Origin: a virus
IMG/VR virus record: IMGVR_UViG_3300012936_000082
Coordinates: 1 to 32,697 of that record
Length of the DNA stretch: 32,697 nucleotides
Reading direction: 5' to 3' (one strand)
Shown: piece after piece, positions 12,001 through 19,800 of the stretch
How positions within the stretch are numbered: the stretch's first letter is position 1
How the letters are laid out: each line of letters begins with the position of its first letter
Program-made: the position numbers and the translations under genes
The notes under the pieces: generated by a model
Databases searched by the model: none
Told to the model about the DNA's origin: nothing
The model's input: only the letters and a program-made list of their open reading frames with translations

Positions 12001-15000
12001 ATCGTAAGTATTGGTAGTAGTACGATTAAGATTCCTGGAAATAATTTTGTAACTGGAGAAAAACTAAGATATTCTTATAATGAGGGAAGTGTTCCTATTT
12101 CAATTCAAGAAACAACTATACCTGGAATTGGATTAACTGATATTTTACCATCAGAAGTATATGCCGTAAGAGTAAATACAAAACAAATTTCATTGTGTGC
12201 AACTGCTGAAGATGCTTTAGGTAAATTACCTAATTTATTATCATTCTCTTCTGTTGGTGTTGGAAATAGTCACTTCTTACAGTCAGATAAACAAATTGAA
12301 AAATGTTTAGTTACTATTGATAATGTTATTCAATCTCCAATATCTATCACACCAATTAAAACTACACTAAATTCAACTATTAATGCTTCTACACCATTTA
12401 TAAGTTTAAGTGGTATTGGATCAATTTACACAGGAGATTTGGTTAAAATTGATAATGAATATATGTTGATTGATGATGTTGGTGTTGGTGAAAATCAAAA
12501 CATTTGTAGAGTAAGAAGAGATTGGATGAATGTTGGAATTCAATCTCACCTTTCAGGATCTGAAGTTAGAAAGTATAGTGGAAATTACAATGTTAATGAA
12601 AACTTTATGACTTTTGTTGGAGATCCAATGTCTCTAACTCCCGAAGAAACATCTAATCCTGATGAAGTAGACTTTACAGGAATACAAACTAGTTCTTCTT
12701 TCTATGGAAGAGCTTTCTTTAGATCTGGTGTAGTTGGATCTTCAAATACTACTTACAGAGAAAATTATATATTTGATGATGTTTCCTCACAGTTTAAAAA
12801 TCGTAGAGATAATTTACTCATAAAATCTAATGAGTATAATGTACATGATTTAGAGGACATGAATGCTGTTATTCTCATTAAGGATATATTCCAAATTCCT
12901 AAGAGAGATGGCAACCCTGCTATTGATGGATCTTACTATATTGGAGGAACAGGAATTAGTACTATTTTCTTTGTTCAGTCTGAAACAGGTCAAGATTATG
13001 ATATAAACACTTTCAATATTCCAGTCGGTGGTGTTATTCAACAGATTTCTAGTAATGATGCTACAGGATATCAATCTTTATCTGGGGCAGGAGGAACTGC
13101 AGTTTACAATGTAGCTAATGATCTCCAGTCTATTAGTATAGGATATTCTGGATCTGGTTACAGACAATCACAACAAAATCAAGGAATTCAAGTTAGATTA
13201 GTAGGATTATCTTCCGATGATTATCAATCAACATTAGATGAAGTAATTGGTTTTGCAAATGTAGCAAATGGAAATGTATATAGTGTTACTATCACAAATC
13301 CAATTAATATATCAAATGAATTTTATCCTCCAATGGTTGTAATTGATGAACCACAAACATATGATAATATACCGTTAATTTATAGTTCATCTTCTCCTGT
13401 AAATGGAATTGGTACAGAAGCAACTGTAGACGTTGTAGTTAGTAATGACGGATCTATAGAGACATTTGAAATTAAAAATTATGGATATTCATATGATAAT
13501 CTTGATGTTCTAACTATACCTGTTGATGGTGATTATGGAATTCCTTTAGATAATTCAAAACCCTTCAGTGAATTACAAATTACATTGGATAAAGTTTATA
13601 TTGATAAATTCTCTGGATGGTCAATGGGTGAATTCCAACCATTAGATTATATTGATAATATGTTTAATGGTCAACGTTCAACATTCCCATTGGCATTAAA
13701 TGGTGAAATTTATCCAATAATTGCTAGGGAAGGATCACGTATTGATTTAAAGATGACTCTATTGGTTCTTGTTAATAATATCCTACAAAGACCTGATGTT
13801 GGATACAAGTTTGAGGGTGGAAGTTTTATAACTTTTGCAGAAGCACCCAAGAAGGGAGATAAATGTGAAATTATATTCTACAAAGGAACTCCTGGTGTTG
13901 ATGTTGTATTTAATGATATTATCGAGACGATAGAACCTGGAGATAAGGTAACCATTAATAGTGATGATTTCTATTATCAGGAAAATGAAAGAATGGTTAA
14001 ATCAATAGAATCTATTGACACTGTTATTAGCAATCCATATTCTGGACCAGGAATTAGTAGTATCTTTGATTTACAGCGTCCTCTAGTGTGGTGTAAGCAA
14101 AGAAATGATCTAGTACTTGGAAATGATACCTTTACGAAAGATAGAGTAAGTCTTGAACCTCAAATTTATCCCACCTGCAATGTTATAAACAGCGTTGGAA
14201 TAGGATCTACTCATATATTTGTAGATACTTTACTACCATTCTTTAGCAGTGAAAAGGAAAATGCTACTGATGAAAAGCGTAATACTGTAGAAATTATTTC
14301 AAAATTTGAAGGTACGCAAGCACAGTTAACAGTTGGATTAAATGCTAGTGGATATATTAATCAAGTTAACATTATCAATGGTGGAACTGGGTACTCTTAT
14401 CCTCCAATAATTACTGTTGACACTAATATTGGAACTGCTTCTAGTGAAGTTCCTCTATTAATTGCAACTATTGATGATACTGTTGGATCAATTTCTGCAG
14501 TAAGTATTGCTCAAACTGGAACTAATTTCGTAAGTCCCCCAATAGTAACTGTAAACAAACCAGATTTAAAATCAGAAACTTTAGAAGATGTTAAATATTT
14601 TGGTGATTATGGAGATATTGTTGGAGTAGGATTAACTTCTATTCCTGGAGCACCTAATGGATTAAAACTTCAATTAGAAATTCCAGGAGATTCTATCCTA
14701 AGAGATAAATCTATTTCTGGATTTGCTGCTACAACTTCTAGATTAGAACAAGACTATTACTTTAAGATTAGTAATTCCAATATAGGAAGTGGGTTAAATA
14801 GTTTAGATCGTGAAGGTGATTTAGTATTCCAATCTAGTTCATTTATCGATAACATATATAAAGTTATTGATACTGAGATTAGTGATAATGTAGTCTCAAC
14901 CAGTCAAGTCATAACAGTTAACACTGAAGTTGCTTCTGCAACCATGATTGATAGTACTGGAGAAATTGAAGTTGCTGATGGAATTGAACTAACTATTGCA

Positions 15001-15237
15001 GATTATAGTAACTTAAGTGTAATTGTTAGTGTTAATAGTTATGGATCTATAATTAGTGATATTAGTTCTCCATCTGACCCATATTATTTTGGTTCTTATA
15101 GTTGGGGTAGAATAATTGCTACCGATAGAAAATCCAGAAATTATACATTTGGATTCCCCAATAATATTTCTAATACAGATGATTTACCGTTAGTTAGAAG
15201 AAAATCATTTTTAAACTTTAAATTCTATAATAAATAA
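3052..15237 (+). CDS. Giant gp7-like baseplate wedge protein with YHYH-type domain and many beta modules
   Basis: One unbroken frame of 4061 residues sits where T4 has gene 7 (1032 residues), between gp6 and gp8. Two anchors match the C-terminal part of T4 gp7. 'DFYSSKGSDESFKILFRALY' (D190-Y209) resembles T4 'DFYSTKGIEASYKFLFKVLY'. 'DSDYYQRFSY' followed by 'VHPAGF' (H2460) resembles T4 'SRSYYVMKI' and 'VHPVGF'. The N-terminus ('LPEFIRSEFPLIGDFLSQYY') fits the segment before the first anchor. The N-terminal two thirds of T4 gp7 are not evident. Between the anchors lie 'NH.F.TGd.v.Y' modules (about 586, 940, 1674, 1841), GG.GY modules (about 733, 780, 905, 1089, 1127, 1421, 2157) and a YHYH-type domain (about 1186-1356). 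After the second anchor come three repeats of about 130 residues and further modules. 'ID.E' modules are near 97, 1564 and 3131. No signal peptide or membrane segment is seen. Its role as a wedge organiser with enlarged peripheral parts is inferred; gene limits are certain. Confidence 0.85.
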   Translation: MNQERIKVSSIVESQLPEFIRSEFPLIGDFLSQYYNSIDGQALPIDLLENVDKYVKLDVLSNIPEHTNLTSSLEIFNDEVFVTDTIGFPDKNGLIKIDDEIILYKERGDNSFKSCVRGFSGISKSSQSEELVFSSTKVAAHIDQSKVENISGLSIRLFLEKLKSQISPGFENLSLTEDLNENTFLVNSVDFYSSKGSDESFKILFRALYGKNVSITKPFESTIEPSEAKFRVSQNLTVEILSGNFEDIKNRTIFQDEDLANNINFAQGSVSDVQILSLGKENYYTLKLDYDYDKDITVTSGTVIGDFSIHPKTTVTERVDPNSRVINVESTLGFPVSGNIIYRVEGTNIEYTIKYGSKTYNQFLDCSGINFEIPENSFVRVSAYAYVYVGDSTDSQVRFRVSSIASGVEPVDSDYFYREGDRIELETLGKTDFLDIRNSELIYNLPIKYNIDSVIVQSVSGLYQLKTLSENKFKIGEEIVIRFKNLLEKEYKIIDVEDKKTFFIELDASVASIIETDILYVKRKLQKLDAPNFENSSDSNTNIQNTYYDNDNNLYITSSSLPNYRVNIQNPIRVFSGGFNGSFVLLPNHNFITGDYIKYIPGEGNNKLSIPAGFYYVSRVDESSFQLSSSRANLFDNNFVDVSSTNSSYVDSDGNVVNNKVFQNTFVLEKYENSNLQTAKIIKKISNPSYSDKNYPINDYDTIGILNNGVEISNNISKDSLFYGGIKEVVVSGGGSGYDVINPPKVTVKDSVGVGASIEIEIQGSLVGIDIIDPGFDFYSDPKVVIIGGNGRDASAEAKLATVENVLTFNAADSRRVNLTDNIIGFTTFHRFRDFEQVIYDPEFNQQNVVGLETGSEYYVKTLDDFSIKLFNKLDDVSSGINTINLSGFGKGVHKIRSLRGKNKLESIVITNPGYDYGSKRVNIPSKNIDVHDNSIYVKNHGYKNGDTVIYTRVKTFDAIGGLVDKRNYLVSVIDENNFRLCEISTIPGNAENFNLETNQHVDFTSVQPGSTHQFDFPPIKVEVTGISSITRRPILQPIFKGEVKRAFVNSEGSRYGSDKIVNYNRQPTFEIDTGSNADLEPIVIDGRIEAVLIKSGGKNYFSIPDIVVNGTGTSAKLVPVLVDGKIDKVVIFSKGIGYEKNSTTITVVPSGNNALLEARIDEWKINEVQKLSTYGLITNDDGFIRDGKYGIQYTHLYAPRELRKTIFGKKFVAGKLTFEKDLTIDESGNEKESDRHSPIIGWSYDGHPIYGPYGFANADGSGGIKCLESGYTSVPTYDLNRPSGYEGGFFIRDFYFANTGDLDENNGRYCKTPEYPNGVYAYFATIDPNTFDSDPNSPFRRFRRPVYPYFIGANYKSKPIEFNFNSDNDQEKYDPIKNKLLRNTTDYNFNDSNVSYSYINNPVNSSNQSAEIDYTSIGKVDSFDVIDSGNNYQVGDVISIALEKDGEVSETVQISRIDGRKVDSISYDSYIESDIEIIEINSSQYIGVTSNFHQFNNLDSVKLSGFSTDVSNKIKNELFTLDCNVPNYTLKTPLPNSILTGSITNIGLYGDLSFPSLMPDDILQINDEKLRVLEVDNINKYVRVERAVDGTVGLAHSITSVLYQKLRKIKFNLESDEIDIKSRLNKTLYFDPQNTVSIGLSHGPGIGNTLPIPNVSTGSTQVFVDTRSIYYRNHRLKTGDKLVYSANSGAPIKISLDGSTSVDLVEGQELYTVWLSPNIIGLSTQRLQNDGSKYKSVSYGSTVTFDDALVYFSYAGTENNHKFTTDLDDIALINAERNIITVSTAQTHGLLVNDTVEIDVKSGVTTNFKIAYNDANRRMIVNPINFSDSDVNMITNTITIPNHNFKTGEKIIYKSSESITDLGNDRIVNVISVDSNTIKFAENYYKSIQSDPEIVNIIAQHPGYVAKINPEIVVYKNSTVVFDLSDSSLSCDYFGKTISAFTLNLFEDSNFHNEFFTSEKTNKFNVVFNGQAGISSDAKLTLNITDEVPSQLYYSLVTVDEDLLPVEKREYINDFDTIENNNLLNLQTSRYNGTYNIIGISTFSFRCFNNTSLESDYYSGIENNISYNTDSLNAYGPINNILLNSYNKFYNREPLVQSIKTDHGYGAFLTPVTQDIGKPRHIIIPDISFEYSSDITLRPTCIFPQLLKVQPRYKIGTIEVFDRGVGYTTKHDIIVVDRYDNLPTDKISMVYDPITESVEILSNEQSLISQEPKIFTINNSNGVGISSATYNDETKKVTIQLDTAYSEPQNFPFAIGDNILVENIVHDNGSGYNSSDYDYNFFEITDIDANIGGFLPTLSYSLGSYLDDFSTAGDFIRQLSFGRVVKESDLPQFNVSLDYINFNIGEEVVSGNLKGNVLDWNYENRSLKLASNSVFPVDGEIIGKSSGNLSKIIKNTFTKSTFNLGAYNIFYNNWIDQKGFLNESTQRIHDSDYYQRFSYSLNSDISYDTWGETVGSLVHPAGFKDFSELNIETSPTEISGNCELISGICTDQNNGEFVGISELVSEIDLDCYNDFDLVNEVTQNISDKLVSNKIVFNSRILSDYFESIGNRVVEIQVPDDRSQVIGGNVRTVLLDQFNVNEKRHKKYLTYSQYTTKENKKQISLLSAAFSGEQVYTDEYGVIASDKEYSGSYNFTVDSDLITLEFVPSEDSKFEAKDFSNTVLSLDINHDVGINTISLGDTVDLFGAYALGSTGSTSKTVISIPKTDFRSAKAVVAISSDTNNYIQVNELTFVADSYIGSTILDSVEVNILDYGKIVSDDTPGLGTYFAYEESGFIKVDFIANSALPFDCDFNSSIIKVNDFNNVSLGSTNLNTGSVRSIYQDIPIGSLDENQIASFNNKFESGAYLFVTIENKTSNEHQCTELLVLSDPENSESLITEYGTIGVNDYRHGYFTSTLSGTETFINFVPLYGTDNIEVRGFMKTVGIPNPNNTDLEEVNLGNFSISGSNSFFGGYSITLNRSFEMFNNTYPIFKRAFDGSDNNIVSIGSSTIKIPGNNFVTGEKLRYSYNEGSVPISIQETTIPGIGLTDILPSEVYAVRVNTKQISLCATAEDALGKLPNLLSFSSVGVGNSHFLQSDKQIEKCLVTIDNVIQSPISITPIKTTLNSTINASTPFISLSGIGSIYTGDLVKIDNEYMLIDDVGVGENQNICRVRRDWMNVGIQSHLSGSEVRKYSGNYNVNENFMTFVGDPMSLTPEETSNPDEVDFTGIQTSSSFYGRAFFRSGVVGSSNTTYRENYIFDDVSSQFKNRRDNLLIKSNEYNVHDLEDMNAVILIKDIFQIPKRDGNPAIDGSYYIGGTGISTIFFVQSETGQDYDINTFNIPVGGVIQQISSNDATGYQSLSGAGGTAVYNVANDLQSISIGYSGSGYRQSQQNQGIQVRLVGLSSDDYQSTLDEVIGFANVANGNVYSVTITNPINISNEFYPPMVVIDEPQTYDNIPLIYSSSSPVNGIGTEATVDVVVSNDGSIETFEIKNYGYSYDNLDVLTIPVDGDYGIPLDNSKPFSELQITLDKVYIDKFSGWSMGEFQPLDYIDNMFNGQRSTFPLALNGEIYPIIAREGSRIDLKMTLLVLVNNILQRPDVGYKFEGGSFITFAEAPKKGDKCEIIFYKGTPGVDVVFNDIIETIEPGDKVTINSDDFYYQENERMVKSIESIDTVISNPYSGPGISSIFDLQRPLVWCKQRNDLVLGNDTFTKDRVSLEPQIYPTCNVINSVGIGSTHIFVDTLLPFFSSEKENATDEKRNTVEIISKFEGTQAQLTVGLNASGYINQVNIINGGTGYSYPPIITVDTNIGTASSEVPLLIATIDDTVGSISAVSIAQTGTNFVSPPIVTVNKPDLKSETLEDVKYFGDYGDIVGVGLTSIPGAPNGLKLQLEIPGDSILRDKSISGFAATTSRLEQDYYFKISNSNIGSGLNSLDREGDLVFQSSSFIDNIYKVIDTEISDNVVSTSQVITVNTEVASATMIDSTGEIEVADGIELTIADYSNLSVIVSVNSYGSIISDISSPSDPYYFGSYSWGRIIATDRKSRNYTFGFPNNISNTDDLPLVRRKSFLNFKFYNK
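6607..7120 (+). other. YHYH-type domain within the gp7-like giant
   Basis: Residues about 1186-1356 of the giant contain YTHLY (Y1194-Y1198) and 'GWSYDGHPIYGPYGF' (about 1242-1256), followed by aromatic and Asp-rich sequence with GRYC and 'PNGVYAYFAT'. The pattern 'DG.PIYGP' is the hallmark I know for the YHYH domain, found in secreted and surface proteins of marine bacteria and in marine phage virion proteins. Its function is unknown. Here it is embedded between beta modules, so it is probably surface-exposed on the baseplate. Confidence 0.7.
10858..11820 (+). repeat. Three degenerate protein repeats of about 130 residues in the gp7-like giant
   Basis: Three successive segments share a Tyr-Gly followed by a beta pattern: 'DEYGVIASDKEYSGSY' (YG codons at 10909), 'LDYGKIVSDDTPGLGTY' (11311) and 'TEYGTIGVNDYRHGYF' (11692). 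Each is followed 10-15 residues later by a hydrophobic strand such as ITLEFVP, IKVDFIA or INFVP. Between copies lie 'VVAISS...NELTFVAD' and 'LFVTIE...TELLVLSD'. The period is 402 and then 381 bases. The copies are diverged at the DNA level, so the duplication is old. Confidence 0.6.
15229..15236 (+). promoter_or_regulatory. Candidate late promoter element ahead of gp8
   Basis: AATAAATA overlaps the last codons and stop of the giant gene (Asn-Lys-stop) and differs from TATAAATA only in the first base. It would start a transcript just before the gp8 ATG at 15252, leaving a very short leader with no clear Shine-Dalgarno sequence. It could be a by-product of AAT AAA TAA coding, so confidence is low. 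Confidence 0.3.
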
Positions 15238-15251
15238 CTAAAAATCTACCA

Positions 15252-16811
15252 ATGGCTGCAATAATTACAGATCAATTAAGAATTTTAAATGCAAAGAATT
15301 TTGTAAATTCTGTGAGAAATTCTAGCAATTCATTTTATTCTTTTATTGGATTGCCCAATCCCTTTGATTATGATTCAAATTGGAATGTAACTCCTCCAGC
15401 ACCAAAAGATAATAGTAATGAAGAAAATGATTATTGGGATACTGTTATCGCATTGAAAAAAATTAATAATGATGATGTGAGGCATGTTGTAAAGAAAAAT
15501 ATTTGGACGAGAGAAAATGTCTATGATATGTACAGAAATGATATTAGTAGAACTAATTTAACAAATTCTTCAAGTTCTTCTAGCATCTATGCTTCAAACT
15601 ATTATGTTGTTAATGAAGATTATAGAGTTTATATTTGTTTAAACAATGGAACTGATCCTGAGCACCCAAATGGTAGACCATCATTAGATCAACCAACATT
15701 TACTGACTTAGAACCAAAAGCAGCTGGTTTGAGTGGAGATGGATATATTTGGAAATATCTTTATACAATAAAACCTAGTGAAATTATAAAATTTGATTCT
15801 ACCAATTATATACCTGTTCCAGATAATTGGGAATCTAATTCAAATACATCAGATGTACGAAATCATGCAAGTACTAGTGGACAACTGAAAAATGTCATAA
15901 TAAAAAATCGTGGTGTTGGATTAGGAACAGCAAATGTAATCTTTACAAATGTACCAATTAAAGGTGATGGTACTGGTGCAGAGGCATCAATTGTAATTGG
16001 AAATGATTCCAGAATAGATAGAATTATTGTTACTAATGGTGGATCTGGATATACATATGGAATTGTAGATTATGTTAGTGGAGGAGTACCAGTAAATACT
16101 TTAGAACCTTCCTTTGAAGTTATAATTCCACCAAAAGGTGGTCATGGTGCTGACATTTATAGTGAACTTGGAGCATTTAATGTAATGGTATTTTCTTCTA
16201 TTGAAAATGATTTAGAAAATCCAGACTTTATTCTAGAAAATCAAATATCAAGAGTTGGTCTTGTTCAAAATCCAACTGTCTATGATTCTACGGATATTTT
16301 AAGTTTAGATAAAGCAAGTTCTGTATCTGCGATAAAACTTATTGGAACTGGATTTAATGATGTTTCTTTTAATGAAGATAGTTTAATTCAACAAACAGTT
16401 GGAACGGGACAAACTGCTATAGCTAGAGTAATTTCATACAATAAGAGCACAGGAATACTAAAATATTGGAATGATAGATATACTCATGGATTAGGATATG
16501 GTGGAACAATTACTTATACTCCAGATTATGGTTTAGATCGTTACGATTTTACTAATACTCCTAGTGGAAATGGATCAATAGATGTTCGTGGAAATGGAGG
16601 AGAGATAGTTCTTCAAATTGATACAGCATTTACTGGTTCAACTATACAGATAAATAATAGAACATATAATCTCGGGCAAAGTTTTGTAAACGGTCTTGCA
16701 AATCCAGAAGTTGAAAAGTATTCGGGTAACATAATTTATGTTGATAATAGACCCCCGATTACAAGATCACAGAATCAAAAAGAATTAATTAAAGTTATAC
16801 TACAGTTCTAA
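15252..16811 (+). CDS. gp8: Baseplate wedge subunit gp8, with an internal beta-module insertion
   Basis: This 519-residue protein resembles T4 gp8 (334 residues) at both ends. 'GDGYIWKYLYTIKP' (residues 162-176) matches T4 'GDGYVWEYLFEIPP', and the C-terminal 'NIIYVDNRPPI' (493-503) with '...IKVILQF' matches T4 'EMIYMENRPPI' and '...INILFTF'. T4 gp8 forms dimers bridging gp6, gp7 and gp10 in the wedge. The extra 185 residues lie mainly between about 205 and 470. They include two GG.GY-type modules (from 212 'LKNVIIKNRGVGLG' and from 255 'IDRIIVTNGGSGY') and a 'G.GQTAIARVI' segment. The same kinds of module occur in the giant upstream and in gp14, so the insertion is shared virion decoration rather than a private extension. 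The start is the first ATG after the giant, 14 bases downstream, with no strong ribosome site. The stop lies five bases before the next gene. Confidence 0.9.
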   Translation: MAAIITDQLRILNAKNFVNSVRNSSNSFYSFIGLPNPFDYDSNWNVTPPAPKDNSNEENDYWDTVIALKKINNDDVRHVVKKNIWTRENVYDMYRNDISRTNLTNSSSSSSIYASNYYVVNEDYRVYICLNNGTDPEHPNGRPSLDQPTFTDLEPKAAGLSGDGYIWKYLYTIKPSEIIKFDSTNYIPVPDNWESNSNTSDVRNHASTSGQLKNVIIKNRGVGLGTANVIFTNVPIKGDGTGAEASIVIGNDSRIDRIIVTNGGSGYTYGIVDYVSGGVPVNTLEPSFEVIIPPKGGHGADIYSELGAFNVMVFSSIENDLENPDFILENQISRVGLVQNPTVYDSTDILSLDKASSVSAIKLIGTGFNDVSFNEDSLIQQTVGTGQTAIARVISYNKSTGILKYWNDRYTHGLGYGGTITYTPDYGLDRYDFTNTPSGNGSIDVRGNGGEIVLQIDTAFTGSTIQINNRTYNLGQSFVNGLANPEVEKYSGNIIYVDNRPPITRSQNQKELIKVILQF

Positions 16812-16816
16812 GTATC

Positions 16817-19800
16817 ATGCCTCAAGAAACCAATCTTAATGTAAGTCCTTATTTTGATGATTTTAATGAGGACAAAAACTTTCATAAAGTTTTATTTAAA
16901 CCGTCATATCCTATTCAGGCTAGAGAATTAACCACTCTACAAACGATACTTCAAAATCAAGTTGAACGTTTTGGTAGTCACTTTTTTAAGGAAGGTTCTG
17001 TTGTAATTCCAGGTCAAACAAATTATATTAATGTTATTGCTGTAGAAATAAATTCTTTATTTGCAGGAATTCCTGTTACTTCTTATACTGACCAACTGAA
17101 TGGACTTACCATTAAAGGAAGATCATCTGGGGTTACTGCTAGAGTTTTAACATCTATCAATGAGCAGCAGTCTGATAATAATACGATTACTTTATATGTA
17201 AGTTTGATTAATACATCAAACGATTCAAGTAAAGTAAATTTCTTTGATAATGAAGTTCTAGAGGCAACTTCCCCTATAGAAGTAACTTCTAATGTCTTTA
17301 TTTCTATTGGAGAAGGGTTTGCAAATACTAAAATTGTAAATGCAATTTCAGAATCATCTGCATTTACTATAGAGGAAGGAATATATTTCATTAGAGGCCA
17401 TTTTGTAAAGGTACAGAGAGATATTTTAATACTTAATCAGTATGATACCCGTGCTAGTTTTAGAATAGGATTGAGTATTGAAGAAGATATTGTAAATTAT
17501 TATGATGATCCTAGTTTAACTGATAATGCTAAGGGTTTTAGTAATTTTTCTGCTCCAGGTGCAGATAGACTTAAGATAACTGCTAAATTAGATAAAAAAT
17601 CTTTAGATGATTTTGATGACAAAAACTTTATCCAATTAGCTGAAATAAGAAAAGGTGAATTAGTAACAGTAGAAACTAAGGCTGACTATAACATTATTGA
17701 AGAAGAACTTGCGAGAAGAACTCGCGATGAATCTGGGGACTATTACGTAAAATCTTTTAATATTTCTTTAAAAGATAGTTTGAACGATGGATTAACAAAT
17801 AATGGAATTTATAAACCAGGTCAGATAACAAGATCTGGAAATTCTCCTGATGAATCTATTGCGACTTATAAAATAAGTCCAGGAAAAGCCTATGTAAAAG
17901 GATATGAAGTAGATACACCGACAACCTTTGTAGATATACTTAAACCTAGACAAACTAAAACTGTAACTGGACAATCTATAAATTTTGATTTTGGTCCAAC
18001 ATTAAAACTTAACAGAGTATATGGATCTCCTCTTTTAGGATTTAATACAACAGAATATGTTTCTTTAATGAATACCAGAATTGGATCTTCTGATAGCGCA
18101 CAATCTGGAACTGAGATAGGTGTTGCTAGAGCATATGATTTCTACTTAGATAGTGGATCATATGATTCTAGTACGCCAGATAAGAATAAATGGAGTATTT
18201 CACTTTTTGATGTTCAATTATATACTATATTAACTGTAAATCAATCTATTGATTTAGGAACACCATCTAGAATTATTGGCGAAAATTCTGGAGCAAAAGC
18301 ATTTTTAAGATCTGCAGCTAGTTCATCTACAACATTAATTCTTTATGGTGTTGAAGGAGAGTTTGTTCCTAATGAACCAATAAGAATATTAAACAATGAA
18401 ACAACTTTAGATTCTGAAAACTTCCAGAGAAGATATATCACTTCTTTAGTAAGATATGGATACTCTGATGTAAAATCAATTTTCTCAAACGCAAGTGGAG
18501 CAAATTTTAATGGAGATGTAATTCAGGGTATTAAATTTAATGTTGGTTCTGCTACTATTGCAGCTAAAGCTGGATCAACTTCTGCTGTAACTATTGCACC
18601 GGAAAAAATACAAAAAATTAAACTAGGTGATATTGTAAGTTTTAGTACACTCGGACAATCTGACCCTACTTATGCTGTTGTTTCATCTAAAACATTAACC
18701 ACTATTAGTGTTGATGAAACTACCGCAGTACCTGGAGTAAATTATGGTACTTTACCATCTAGTGAGATTGGTGTAAGTGATTTTAAAGTATTAGAATCAA
18801 GAATTTCCAATACTGAATATACAGGAAACAAAGCAGATAATAATTCATTGTTTAGTGCATTTCCTAAACAAAATGTTTCTTCTGTAGAATTTCTTAATAC
18901 TGATATAACAATTAGGAAACAATTTACCGTAAATATTACAAATAATTCTACAGGTATTGTTGCGGCAAATCCAAACGAAACATTTTTACCCTTTGATGAA
19001 AGTAGATACACTTTAATTAGATCTAATAATACTTTTGAAGTTTTAACTGAAGATAAAATTCAATTATTATCTGGGTCAACTGAATTAAAAATTAATAATT
19101 TAGGTGCTAATGATACTGGTTGTAGATTAATTGCAACTTTGAGAAAAACTAATATTTCATCTAAAAAGAAAATTAAAGGAGTTGCAGAATCTGTTACTAT
19201 ATTTAAATCTTCAAATAGAGCATCTGGATCTGGAGGAAATACTCTAAATGATGGTTTACTTTTTGATAATTATCCATATGGAACCAGAGTTCAAGATAGA
19301 GAAATTTCACTTACCTGTCCTGATGTTATAAAGATTCATGCCGTATATGAATCTATTAATACCAGTGATCCAGATGCTCCTGTAATGACATTGGGTTCAC
19401 TATCTGGATCTACTGCAACTACCTCAGATTTAATTGTTGGAGAAACGTTTGTTGGAAGATCTTCTGGAGCAATTGGATTATATTTGGGAAATATTAATGA
19501 TACGCAAATTAGATTTGTATATTTAAATAGTGAAGTATTTTTACTAGAAGAAATTGTAGATTTTAAATCTTCATCTAGTTCAGCACAAATTTCTATAATT
19601 ACAGCTATTAGTAAAGACATTACTTCATCATTTATTTTGGAAAATGGGCAAAAACCAAGTTACTATGGTCATTCAAAATTAGTCAGAAAATCTGGAGTTG
19701 ATGCTCCACTTAGAAGAATAAAAATATTTTTCAGTAAGGGTTATTACGATCCTTCAGATTCTGGAGACATTACAACAGTACAATCATATTCCTCATTTGA

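Noticed and set aside
3052-15237. The giant frame as an assembly error or fusion of several genes
   Set aside because: The frame is continuous for 12 kb with uniform codon use and no internal stop, strong ribosome site or composition break. Modules of the same type occur on both sides of every likely border.
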